Of a stretch of 64,000 nt of DNA, positions 1 through 12,084 are shown in pieces. Positions within the stretch are counted from its first letter, which is position 1. Each line of letters opens with the position of its first letter. This stretch comes from Eleusine coracana subsp. coracana. Its lineage: Eukaryota; Streptophyta; Magnoliopsida; Poales; Poaceae. The notes beneath the pieces were generated by a model. That model saw only the letters and a program-made list of their open reading frames with translations. It did no database searches and had not been told where the DNA came from. The translations under genes and the position numbers were made by a program. The stretch is taken from NCBI GenBank assembly GCA_032690845.1, contig CM064430.1, positions 6,682,949-6,746,948 of the forward strand. Reading direction: 5' to 3'.

Positions 1-634
1 AGTGGATGTCATCTGTTTTGTACCTTGCCTTCTTCAAGGTTTTACATACCAACCATGAATGTAGCATAAACAAATCATTTTTTTTTCTCCTCATGATTCA
101 AATAGTATATTTCTACCATATACTCGAAGTCCTCAAAAAGGTATGGCCAGGCTCAATTCTTATATCATGGTAAAGAACTAAATATATTTATATTAACCTT
201 AATATATGCCCTTTCGTATGCGATAGGATTTCCTTTTATGAACTTTTTGTTATAGCACAGCTCTGACAGATGCAACACAATATACAATGATCTCAACAAC
301 TACATACAAAGTTTTGAGTTTTAAATCAAAGAAATGCATTGTTATCTTCCTAGGAGTCAAACATAGAAGTTTGATTTGCTTTCTTGGTCAACGTTCACAT
401 CTCTCCCATTAATCAGATGTTTGATTGGACATGTAATCAATTGTTGCTATATGGCTGGTGGATCATGCAAACAGTAACACTGTTATTACCTGAATGATAA
501 GCACACGGGTTTGAAACAAGTAATTGCCATCTGTGTACGGTACCACAAAGATAGGTCTGTCAGATATGTTGATTGATTTCACCTGATTCATATCAGTACA
601 ATGGAACATGAAGTATTTGCTCACACTTCTCCAA
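1..634. other. Left flank with one possible exon of an unknown minus-strand gene
   Basis: Mostly AT-rich sequence without a recognised gene. On the minus strand, 634 down to 490 is open and ends at a good donor (CAG then GTAATA). The frame continues across the hAT element at 635-1348 into 1357-1385, where an ATG lies at 1385-1383. The joined piece would encode about 55 residues, including KYFMFHCTDMNQ and IFVVPYTDGNYL. I do not recognise the protein. It may be an exon of a neighbouring gene or chance. Confidence 0.3.
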
Positions 635-1348
635 CAGTGGCGGAGGCAGGGAGGGGCCATGGCCCCTCCTAACCCGGGTGCACAGTTCGTATAACAGAGT
701 GTATAATAGGAAAAAAACTAGTTAGTATAATATGTTATGGGCTTTCATTAATAGCTATCATTAGTAATTGTTTTATGATCATACACCACGGTAATTTGTG
801 AGCCCATGTGAGGGCCTCTCTAATCTAATTAAGAGAGCAGTCCTGCACGAGAGAATTAAGATCGTGATTGTTTATCTACGCTACCTCCCACTGCCACGCG
901 AGTTTACGCCACCAACGCCTGCCACCAGCGGCTAGCCGTTTGCGCATCCAAAGTTCCAAGCCCAAATGGGAGCGTGCATTTTCAGCAATGAAACTTTGTT
1001 AAGACAAGATTTTAAAATAAAATGGAGATGAATTTTTAAGATATTATCTCATAACCTACATTGAGAAGGAGATTGTAATTGAATTCACCACTGATTCACT
1101 TACTGATGATTTTTATGATATAAAGAAACATTAAGTATGTTTTAGATAAAAAATGTTAGATCTTGTGTAAACATTTATTTCTATTATTTTTTTAAGTAAT
1201 AGGATCCTAAATTTTAGGATACAAATAATTTATAGAAATAAAATTATTCAAATATATAGTTAACTAATTATAACTATATATTTTATATAATAATATTTTT
1301 TAGCGGTCGTCCGGCCTCCTCTATATAAAATTCCTAGCTCCGCCCCTG
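635..1348. mobile_element. Non-autonomous hAT element (Tip100-like ends)
   Basis: Begins CAGTGGCGGAG and ends CTCCGCCCCTG, an 11-bp terminal inverted repeat with one mismatch. It is flanked by the 8-bp direct repeats TTCTCCAA (627-634) and TTTTCCAA (1349-1356), which differ at one base. An 8-bp target duplication with CAG..CTG ends is the hAT hallmark. The 714 bp are AT-rich and encode no transposase, so it would move only with help. Two more elements with similar ends lie at 21682 and 33586. Confidence 0.85.
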
Positions 1349-1356
1349 TTTTCCAA

Positions 1357-1897
1357 TGCTGAAATGCCTTCACTGCTACAGACATATTTTACTCGTGCCG
1401 ATTCATGTTGAGAAGTGACATGAACATAATAAACACAGTCGGGTGGCTTTTAAAAACTAAAAGTTCAACTTACGGACGAAGGGACACACAAAACCCTGTA
1501 GATTAGAAAAGAATGACCAGAAGCTATGCCATTTTTAAGAATCCTGGTGCTTCATTATCCGTAGACACAATGGGGCCTGTCTTGTTCATACACCGGTAGC
1601 ATAGAGATTCAGTCACCTACTCGTGCTCCTGTTGACATTCATCACCATCAGGCACAATCGAAAACTATTTTTGTGCAACGCCAGGCATGTGAATATTGTC
1701 CTGTACACTGTTATTTAACCTTAATTTATTCATTCATTAGAGAATTCAATACAAGGATATAATTATTTCCACCACACAGCAAACCCCATACCTTCCCATA
1801 CCTAAATTGGTAAAGGTCAAGCTTCCAGTGCTACAATTCAAAGTACTACAAAAAAAAAGTGGAATCTTTCTGTGCTTTCTTCAGGAAAATGCTCCTT
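1357..1897. other. Region 3' of the tryptophan synthase gene
   Basis: No coding region is supported apart from the possible exon end at 1357-1385. The part next to 1897 is expected to hold the 3' untranslated region of the minus-strand tryptophan synthase alpha gene. Confidence 0.5.
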
Positions 1898-4800
1898 TCA
1901 TGGCAATGCGGACTTCAAGTTCTTTGCTAACTCTTCTAGCTTCTTTAGTCCTTCTTCAGGCGAAGCAGCTTCCCCCAATAGCCTCACCATTGCGCTACCA
2001 ACGATCACACCATCTGCTCCCCATCCAGCGATCTGAATTACAGACAATGAAGAATATTTCAATGGACAAGCAAAGAATAGGGAACAAATCCAGAGTAGGG
2101 ACAAAGATCTACATATACCTGCTTCACATGCTCTGGAGTCGACACACCAAAGCCAACAGCCACAGGTTTTTCTGTGACCTATAAAAGTAATATATTTTGT
2201 TAACATCCTTGACAAGGCATACAAATATAAAAGTAATACATTTTGTTAACATCCTTGACAAGGCATACAAATATCCCAAAACTCAAACTTATCAAGTTTT
2301 GACTAAAAACTAGGGTGGCAATATATGAGTTTAGTGATACAAAAGTGGTACGAAGTTCAAACTTTGCAATTTTTTACTAACAAGTAGGCTAGCAATATAT
2401 GAGTTCACTGAAATAAAAGTTGTTCCATTAGATATATATTTCAATGTAAAGCATATGGTTATGATTCTGGATCTAGTGACAATATATTAGAAAAGAAATT
2501 TGTGGTCAAAGAATACCAAGTCAAATCGAGACTTATAAAAACTGAATGCAGGGTATGTAATAACAGAAAAGATGTAATTGCATACCTGCTTGATCTCCTC
2601 CAGAAGAGATTGCACTTTGGTGCTTACATTTGATCGTGCACCAGTAACACCAACAGTACTTACCTGAACAGTATATAAGTTAGCAAGCAATCCCATGCAT
2701 CTAATTCACTATCAACTGACTATTCAACAGGACTCGATTATGAAAATTCCAAAAGTATAATGTGAATCCTGATTAGCTATCATGCAAAATCAAAACAGAA
2801 ACGTGGATACTCAAAAGAAAAAGGAATCAGCTGCCTGATTTTTGAACCTACTACCCGTTTTTTTGTTATAGATTTTGATCAGTACTACAATGAAAATGCA
2901 TCTACCAGCAGGATACCTTCCTGGAGGCAGATAGTAAAAACTTGGATGTTCCAGGTCGATCAAGCAGGTCTTTCAGAAAAGTATGCAATAGCAGCCATGT
3001 GTTTTCTAAGTTTATGCTGTCAACTTGAGACAGCATATGTTGAAAAAAAACCCACTCTAATGACTCAATATGCAACAGATCTTTTTGTTAATGCATAGCA
3101 GAGTAGGAGAGGCTCCTACTGAGCGATATATTGTACTCCACAATTCTTCTCTCTATTTTAAAGTGTTTAGGGATCAGAGGAATGCCATATGAGAACAGAT
3201 TTCTTAAAAATAACAAGGGAGTTCTAATATGTAGACACTTACAAGATAAATAAATCCTTCCGAAGCCTCTGCAATTTTCTCCATTCTTTCTTTAGGTGTG
3301 GTCGGTGTTGTCAGCAGCACCTGCACACTCATGCAAAACAAATTCTGTTAAATAGCTGTCATAATGAAAGAAACACCTCCAACTGCACAGATAGAAGATG
3401 AAAATTGTAATTCCACTATAATCAGCAACAGACGAGTTCGTGACTTAGGAATCCTAAACCATATTTTGGTCTAATTGGCCTTTGGTAGTTGGTACATAAT
3501 GTTTACCATATTAAAATATAAATTTCACACCGATTGTCCCTACTGTTCTTAAAAAAAATAAATATGACTGGTACCAGGTGAGTCAAATAGTGCTCAACCA
3601 ATGAAAATAAGAGGGGAAAAGAAGTATGCCCACAACGTTGGAACCACGCTTGTTTACAATTAGTTTCACATTTAATTGTAGACATAGCAAAGCAACAATT
3701 ATAACATAATTTTCATCAGGATTTACATAAGAGTCTAATGGGGGCTCCCATAGAGAGTTCACTGGTAACAGTTGAGTTTATTTAGCCAAAAATGTTGGAA
3801 GAGTAACACATATGGTTAAAGTACAAATTCAAAATAAGGACATACCAGCTCTAGGTTGTTCTTGGAGGCTTCGCTCCTCAAGATATCTGTCTCTTCCAGA
3901 GGAACATCAGGTACCACAAGACCTGCAACACAGTAATACATAATTAACTTGACTGTCACAATGAACAAGGACTCTACTGAGGTATATGTTTGGGCAGGAT
4001 GGCTTTGATGTGAAACAGCATCACAAAATATTATGTGGTTAAACATAAAGACATATTACCTTGTACACCAGCTTCTTTTACAATATTCATGAAGTTTGGG
4101 ACACCACGCTTGAGAATCGGATTGTAATATGTGAAAAGCGCTAGAGGGCAGGACAGCTGAGGTACCACCTCCTTTACCATGGAGATAACATCCTCAAATG
4201 TGGTGCCTTTTGCTAGCGCCCGTGTAGCAGAAGCCTGAAATGGTGCAAAGAGAAAGCAAGAGTTTGTGAGCAGAAACACACAAGTACAGCAGAACATAAT
4301 AGAAGCTATAGCAGTATCTATGTGACTCACCTGAATAACCGGGCCATCAGCCAATGGGTCGGAGTAAGGCACACCCAACTCAATCACGTCTGAACCACAG
4401 GCATCAAGTATCTTCAGAGCTTTTGCTGTGGTGGCCAAGTCAGGATCACCAGCAGTAATGAATGGAACAAGCGCGACCTGGCATTTAGGAAATGTTAGAA
4501 GAGATTCAATTGTGAATAGCTGATCTAGGAACTAGAATATCACATCTCACTTCTCAGGAACGTTAATCATAACTATTAAGGCACAAATATATGTACTGCT
4601 TTAGGTTCAGAGATAATGCAGGGGAAATAAACAACATAAAGTAGGAGCGAAATACATCAGTACTCAGTAGCAAGACAAGAACAGAGTTATATATAGGCGA
4701 AACTATGTATTCATACACTAGCAATTTCTATTGTAATATAACAATTCCGCATTCCCATTATTATGAAATACAACAGTAGATTATTCAGTCCGCCCATATC

Positions 4801-5205
4801 ATCGCATTCATACCGAATCGGCTCCCCGGTAACGAAACAAGAAAAGAACTGGAAGACCCTGCAGGATCAGGCCGATTTCTCTACGGACGGAGTCACTAAC
4901 AAATCCCGCATCGCGTTGAGAACCGATTAACCTGGGAGAGCGATTCAAAGGCTCACCTTTCCCTGCTCCTTGAGGTCGGCGAAGGTGCCCGAGATGCTGC
5001 GCTTGTCCTCGGCCACGGCGGCAGCCGCCGCCACGGACGCGGCCCTGACGGCGACCACGGGCCCCGCCGCGCCCCGGAACGACACCCTCCCCATCGAAGC
5101 GCGCCGCATCGGGACCACCGAGGACAACGACGACGCCCCGGCGGTGGACGCGGCCGGGGAGGCGGAGATAGAGGCGGCGGTGGCGGCCTTGAGCGCGAAC
5201 GCCAT
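1898..5205 (-). CDS. TSA: Tryptophan synthase alpha chain / indole-3-glycerol phosphate lyase, plastid
   Basis: Cleaves indole-3-glycerol phosphate to indole and glyceraldehyde 3-phosphate, the penultimate step of tryptophan synthesis in the chloroplast. Exons read on the minus strand: 5205-4957, 4477-4331, 4234-4060, 3922-3846, 3320-3243, 2663-2586, 2178-2119 and 2032-1898. All have GT-AG borders. They sum to 999 bp, giving 332 residues, normal for plant TrpA homologues. Residues 1 to about 60 are Ala/Ser/Arg-rich, like a transit peptide. The catalytic pair lies in IELGVPYSDPLADGP (E116 and D127 of the precursor, matching bacterial Glu49 and Asp60). Phosphate-binding glycines are in VGFGVST and ADGVIVGSA. 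The start ATG has an open frame upstream and fits the transit peptide. The sequence does not show whether it works with the beta chain or as a free-standing lyase (BX1/IGL type). Confidence 0.93.
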
Positions 5206-8200
5206 GTGTGCTACTGACTCCGGTGACTTTGTCTGTCTGTGCGCACGCAGGGTGTTCGACGCCGTGCTCGGTGGGATAGGTAGGGGACTGAGTGGGTGAT
5301 GGGCCTGTATTAATATGAGGCGTGTGGGCCCGGAGTTGGTGGGCCGAGATGGCGGCATCGCACGGGCGTCTGTGAGCCATGAATGTCAGCGAGTCGTTCT
5401 TGCACTTTGACCGTCCGCGATTCATGTGGTTGTTCGGCGTTCCGATTGCAGCATGTGCGCCTATTTCTTTTTCGTTCGTTGTTTTTTTTTTTCGCTGAGG
5501 CACGTCAAAGGAGCCAACGTGCTCTATATATGGATTCAAAAACCGTCGAAAACCTTTTTACTATTTTTGATCAAACCGGTCAGGTCCGATTTAATTGGAT
5601 GATTGGTTTTTGGTATACTATAATTTAAAATTTTAAAAATTCAAAAACTTTTAAAATTACAAAAACAAACTGAGCGATAACCGGAGAAACCGAGTGATAA
5701 ACTGAAAAATAGAGCAATTTGTTTTTAAACTGAGAAAACCTATCAAAAATAGAGAAAACCAAACGATAAACTAAAAACCAAATGATAAACGAAAAACCGA
5801 GTGATAAACCTAGAAAACTGACCGGCTTCTTTTCAAATCATATTTAAATTCGTGTTTTATCATTTAAGCGGTTTATCATCCGATTTTTCCTGTTTTTGCG
5901 ACTTTTGTTGACTCCAGTGAAATTTCACGATACAAACAGTTTTTTAATCCTTGACTCTATATCGGTCTGAAAGCTGATGCAGTGATGCGACCAAATCAAA
6001 CAAGATTTAAAAACCTCCATATTAATACTATGTTTGCATCATATCAAACGTCAACAAAAAAAAAAATCTCAAAAGCGTAAATTTCTATTGAAGTCAAGTG
6101 TCCTGAAACTGCTCGTGGTGGAACTGCTCGGGGACATAATGCATGACGCGCCGTGTCATACCGGAGCTAATAAATTTTCGTAGGATTATTATGTTGTAAA
6201 AAGCTAACTAAATAAGATGACTGCCATTTAAAATCACATTCATCGAAAGTTGGAAGACCGTGTAGACAATTGCCCACATAGTCATTAGTGAAAGATGGTT
6301 AACTGAACCGCAGTAAGAAATTAGCACATTTTCCATGACCAAAAGATAGCATACCCACCCACATGCGGATTTTTTTTTTTTTTGGTATATCGCACGGGTT
6401 GCATTACAGAAACATTTCCACACATGCCGGTCCTCCCCCTCTGCCGAGGAAAGAACAGAGGAAGATACATATGTGCAAGCGCCGTGCTTAATTTGCTTCG
6501 TTTCGTACTCATACTCGTCAAAGCCTCCCTCAAACATTGCACGATGCACCGCGACGCGACGCCTGGTGCTGCTCACCAACCACCGGCCGGGCTTGGCAAG
6601 GCGCGGCCGTAGAAATGGAAAGCAAGCGTGGCTTCTTCGTTTAATAACCTGGTCTCAGGTCAGCAAGAGACTTGCAGCTACTACGGCGGCGTCTCAGGTC
6701 AGCTCCGGTTGGAATTGCATTGGGCCCTCTCTGCTCTGACCGTGACCGGCACCAGACAAGACACGCACCTCCAACGTTCCCGGCGACCAGGTCGTCGTTG
6801 CTGATGAACGGAACGGCGTCTCGCCGGTGACGTCACCATTTCGTCTTCTCCTTCACCGGTGTAGGACAGCAACGGGCGGGGTCGTTTTCTCTGCCAGTTG
6901 TGTCCGCACACTCGAGTCTCCAGATGCAGGCAGGCCCTGCTTCTGCTTGGTTATAATACATGGCCTTCGAACGTAAATTAAAACCATTGCATTTTTCGTT
7001 TTCTTTTTTTAGGTTTCAACCTAATCCAAGAACATTTTCTTGAGAAAATTCCATTAATTCGAACACCCCTGCACGATGAGAAGTACATTGTCAATTCGAT
7101 AGGAGAAATTTCATGAGCCAAAGGACAGCAATGAGCATGCCGGCAATACAGCCGTATGCGTGCGTAACTGCGTATGCACGCATGAGACGAGAGGAGTGGA
7201 TAGGAGACAATGGAGCAGCGTGTAAAAACATGGTGAAGATATCAACACGACATTCCTGTTGGAGCGAGCTGTCTACTTGTTGCTCTCGTGAAACAGGGCA
7301 CCTCCTCACCTGAATTTGTGGCCTTTTATCTCCATCGGGCATCTTCCTTTCGTTCTTCTTCCCCCAGAATTCATCCCGACACCGCCCAAATAATGAGCCA
7401 CTTCTCATTCTCAGTCTTTTTGGAGTAGAGTGCCGGCTCTGGGCTGCGGTGATAGAGACGACGGCCTAGAGCCCCAGCCCAGGCAAGGGCACTAAAAAAT
7501 TTCTGTACATGTATATTCAACAGTTCAGCTCACAATTTGCTAAACGTTGAAGAGGTCCAAGCCAATAGCAGCGCCTAGGTAGAAGCCTAATATAGTCCAT
7601 AATTTTTCTTTTGTTTATAATTTGTTATTTTAAGTTTTAATTTTTCTTTTATATAATAATTATAAATTATTAGAGCTAGATCTAAAAGTTCAAAGCGGTG
7701 ATTGAAATTTCAGTCAACTAAAAAATAGCAACTCTCTTTTTCCATCAATGATTGTCTGCTTTGTTGTAACATCATGCCTACATGGGCTGCATTGGTGTCG
7801 AATCTGCCTGCAATCCTTTATTTCTTGATAGCAAGAATTTTAAACTTAGAGGGTATTTATTTTCTTTAAAAATCTTCTAAAATTTGAACTAAACTTTAGC
7901 ATCTTTTGGAGGACTAAAGTTTAACGCTCCTTTTAGCTATTTTCTTCTCTAGAGCTAAAATTTAGCTCTACTTGTAGCCCTCTCATTCGTTTTCTCTAGA
8001 GCTTAAGTTTGAACTAAAGTTTATTTTTAGCCCTTTGGTCCATGAAAACGAACAATCTTTTAGTATTCGAGAATTTTTTTTTGCCTCCACAAAAGCACCC
8101 TTTCTTTCTTCCCATAATGGTACAAATCACCTTGGCTTTATCGTATACCTGGGCTATATCAATCATCGTCCCATCCTGTCCCGTCTCTCATACTAAAAAC

Positions 8201-9398
8201 ACCCTAGGTGAATACCACTTTATAGACTACTAGTCGATTTTGAGTAATAGAAGGCATTTAAAATGCATTTGATTTCTCAATCAATTTGAGGAATATGATG
8301 AACGAACTTGATGATAGTGATGCACCTAAATACATACTCTTACCCAATTTTTTCTTTTTGAGTTGAAAATGCTACAAGTAAAGCTTGCCAAATAGTTTGA
8401 TGTTGGTAAAGATTCTTGAGTTTCTTGTGCCTTTAAATTTTCGGTATTAATATAGTCTAGACGAGGGCCTGGACAATGGGTTTACCCCACGGCCTTCCAA
8501 AGTATCGAGCAGGTCCTAAACACCTTCCTCCAATGCTCCCATCATTCATTGTTGTCGTGTGGTCGTGTCCTTCTCTCCGGCTATCCGCCACCATCCTAGC
8601 TTGTGTTCCGCCCGTCTCGCCACCCGCTCACAAACTGCCACCACCATCCAATCTACTACCAGATTCCAGTGAGGCCTTAACCTCTCGATCTCAAACATCA
8701 ATCCCAAACATTAACTCATCTGTACGAAGCTCTTCTCACACTAAATCAATAGTTCAATACTCCTCTATTCTTTTATTACTATCGTTCCGACATACACTGC
8801 TAATTCATTTGTAGTTCATTTTTCTTGTCTTAAACGACAGAAATTTCAGAACGGCAGAGTACTACATAAGATGTGACACCCTGCTTGATATACGGGTGAG
8901 CAGCAGCGCATCCATTTTGCCTGAGTAAGATATAGCATTTTCCTTCATGTTTACAATCAATAGACTACCCATCATACACAACAAACCTTATCAGTCTTAT
9001 TTAGCATATCTTCTGGTAGGTGTGTGTAGAATAGTGATTTGGTAGGTTAGGGACTGAACCTAAAAAGGCCCCGATTATGCAGTGCTAAAATGGTATGCCA
9101 CGGTACAATGATTGAGACCAAGAAAAGGTAGTCCCAATCAAAATAGAAAGAACAAATACAAAAGGTCACAAATTTGCATTCTCTAATAGTAACACCGTAC
9201 CAGCAGGGCCCAAAACAAAGGCCCACGGCCCAGAACTCGTCGTGTGCCTTTCTCTCCTCTACTAAAGATAAAGAAGACGCCAAACGCAGCCTCCCCTTCC
9301 TGCGACGCCACACTTCCCGAGCAGCCAGCCTCTTTTGTCGCGAGCCACCCGAAGCTTCGCCCGCTGCCAGGTGGGCCCCTCCCCGGTCGCCGCCGGCC
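5206..9398. other. Intergenic region between the TSA and bHLH genes
   Basis: No gene is supported. 5206 to about 5400 should hold the 5' leader and promoter of the minus-strand TSA gene. From about 5640 to 5850 short phrases such as GATAAAC and CCGAGTGATAA recur imperfectly, a degenerate simple repeat. Poly-T at about 6368-6382 and AT-rich stretches around 7600-8060 look like old transposon debris, without ends I can define. About 9240-9398 should be the leader of the bHLH gene. Confidence 0.5.
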
Positions 9399-12084
9399 AT
9401 GGCCGGCCAGCAGCCGCCCGGCGGCTCCGAAGACGACTTCCTCGAGCACTTCTTCGCCTTTCCCTCCTCCAGCGCTGGGGCACACGCGGGCGCCGGCGGC
9501 GGCGCCCCCGGCGACCACCCGTTCCCCCTCGCCCTCAGCCTCGACGCCGCCGCCGAGGCCTCCGGAGCCGCCAAGCCGGTGAGATTCCTGCCGAATTGGG
9601 CCCCCCTTCGCGTGTTTGAGTGTGAGATTGAGACCTCATAGAGGATGTTTGTGTTCTTTTGCAGGACCGTGACCCCGTCCAGCTCGCCGGCCTCTTCCCG
9701 CCGGTGTTCACCGGCGCCGGAGGCATGCAGCAGACGAACCTGCGCCCAGTGCCGCCGCACCAGGTAGCAGCCGCAGCTGACCAGTCTTGCGTCCCAGCTG
9801 AAATCTACCTTCTTTTTTCCATTTATGTTCGGCAATTTCGGGGCTGGTGCTAATTCGTCTGTTTCTCTTGAAAAATTCAGGTGTTCCACGCGCAGCCGAA
9901 ACCGGGCGACGGAAGCATGGCCTCGCAACCGCAGCCGCCGGCGCCGCGGCCGAAGGTGCGGGCGCGGCGAGGGCAGGCGACGGATCCCCACAGTATTGCC
10001 GAGAGGCTAATAGCTGAATCAAACTTCCACCTTTGCAATTTGGGCTGCATCTTTGGTCTTCTCGATCCATAGGGTCGCGCAATTTGCGGTTGCTGTTATG
10101 GGTACCGGCCACGAAATTCTAGGCGCCATTCCAGGTTCTTCTCGGGTTTAAGCTAGATTAGTGGATATTGCCGTGCAAGTAATGGGGATTTTTTTAAGGA
10201 AAAGGTTGCTTTCTTAGAGAGCTGTCGGGTGACTGTTTTGGTGGAGGCATATGGCGTGCTGCATAAGCATCATGAGCTGATCGCTATAACCATAATGATG
10301 TTGCATTGTATTGGAAGTCACCACCTTTTGATAGTACATACATCAAACTGGAACCTTGTTTTATAGTGAATTTTCTATGATTATCATCGATGTATCTAAT
10401 GATTTTGGTCTGAACGTGGATTCCTCTGTGACTTAAAGCAATACATCATAAACAATGTTTAAAATGAAGCCCTCTGCTCTCTTGTTTTGTATGTGTTGAA
10501 ATCCATGTTATATAGCTAAATTCTGTCTTCTCAATTGTTTGGTTGCCTATCATTTCTCAATTGTTTGGTTGCCTATCATTTCTCAATTGTTTGGTTGCCT
10601 ATCATTTCATTGAACCTTCATCTGTTCTAATGCAGCTAAGAAGAGAGAGAATAGCAGAAAGGATAAGGGCTTTGCAAGAATTGGTCCCCAACACAAACAA
10701 GGTAATGATTCATGCCATTTTTCTAAATGTCATCATGTGCTCCAAGGAATTGCTTGTTTCACAGGCCTCCCATTGGGAATTTTCAACTAGTGGTCCAGGC
10801 TTATGATGTCCTGACAGTAGAGTTTCTGTTTGTTCTTAGATTTCTTTCGTCTAATGATCATAACTCTTATCCATTTATAAACGCACAACTATGCTTATTC
10901 TATTATACTGTATATGCAACTTGAAATAACATGAGTACTCACCTTTTGTTTGTACCAGTACACCCAATAATTATATGACTAATTTGTACTATACATGTTT
11001 CCTCTTCCTTTCAATCCAAAAAAGAAGAAGAAGAAGGTCAAACAGCAAGTCTGTTTTTTTTTTACTAATTTGTGACGCTTGCCTTTGAACTTTGCAGACA
11101 GATAGGGCAGCTATGCTAGATGAGATCCTAGATTATGTGAAGTTTCTTAGGCTTCAAGTAAAGGTAATTTTCTTTAAACTGTATACACTAATGTTGTCTT
11201 TGATATCTATTTTGTTTCCTGTCTAAAATTTGTCATTATTGTTCAATGCAAGGTTTTGAGTATGAGCAGACTGGGTGGTGCTGGTGCAGTTGCGCAGCTG
11301 GTTGCTGATATTCCACTCTCAGTTAAGGTAATCCTTAGAAAGAAAAAGGTTTTGCACAAATAGCTCATGCTTCAGTTAGCTGTGACAATTATTCACACAT
11401 GTTACCTATATGAACATGACTAGTTTTTAATCATTCACGTTTAGGTTGTGACAAATTGTTTGCATTATTGTGTTCTTGGGTTTCCTTGTTCAGCAACAGT
11501 CATTTTCTTTTGTCAGTATTTGCTAATGAGTTGACTAGTTGTGGTATACATGCTACACGTGTCATGGAATGGAAATGCCCATTTCTTTGCATTGTAGAAC
11601 ATATGCTGCTAGGCCTACATTCATTGTAGGCTGACATTTCTTCGGCAACCAATCTTGAAAACACATGTTTTTTTTTTTCAAAATTTAAAGTTAGCATGGA
11701 TGACCTGATAGGGTAAATGATAATGTGATGCAGCCATGATTCTTTCAAGATGAATAATAACCATGTTTATCTTCGATATATTTTACTTCTGGATCTTCAT
11801 CCATCAGCTGTATCATATCTTTTATACTTAATTGAATCTTCTTGAATGACTAGGGTGAAGCAAGTGATGGTGGGAGCACACAACACATATGGGAAAAGTG
11901 GTCAACCGATGGAACAGAAAAGCAGGTAGCAAAGCTGATGGAACAAGACATCGGGGCAGCGATGCAATTCCTCCAATCTAAAGCTCTATGCATGATGCCG
12001 ATTTCGCTTGCAATGGCGATCTACGACACACAACACACGCAGGAGGGCCACTCACTTAAGCCTGAACCTAATACATCTTCATAG
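9399..12084 (+). CDS. bHLH transcription factor, UNE12-like (subfamily with LRL proteins)
   Basis: A nuclear DNA-binding protein of about 280 residues. Exons: 9399-9578, 9665-9763, 9881-10006, 10636-10701, 11098-11163, 11253-11327 and 11854-12084, all codon-aligned. The start ATG sits in GCCATGG, a strong plant context. The N-terminus is Gly/Ala/Pro-rich and low in complexity. The basic region begins RARRGQATDPHSIAER and continues LRRERIAERIRALQELVP, with H130, E134 and R138 in the spacing of E-box/G-box binders. Helix 2 is in exon 5, followed by VLSMSRLGGAGAVAQLV. The tail has EKWSTDGTEKQVAKLM and SKALCMMPISLAMAIY, as in Arabidopsis UNE12. Odd point: exon 3 ends GAGAGG but is followed by CTAATA rather than GT, so intron 3 has no standard donor. 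This could be a splice mutation or a sequence error. The other introns are GT-AG. Confidence 0.88.
10529..10606. repeat. Three exact 26-bp tandem copies in bHLH intron 3
   Basis: Three head-to-tail copies of a 26-bp unit begin at 10529, 10555 and 10581, each starting TCTCAATTGTTTGG. The array ends 29 bp before the exon 4 acceptor. A minisatellite this short and regular is likely to vary in length between accessions. Confidence 0.9.

Noticed and set aside
4808..5539. Long minus-strand open frame overlapping TSA exon 1
   Set aside because: It is out of frame with the TSA start and shows only composition-driven Arg/Gly-rich sequence.
9047..9991. Long minus-strand open frame over the bHLH exons
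   Set aside because: It is an antisense by-product of GC-rich exon 1-3 sequence. It has no family motif, while the plus strand matches a known family.
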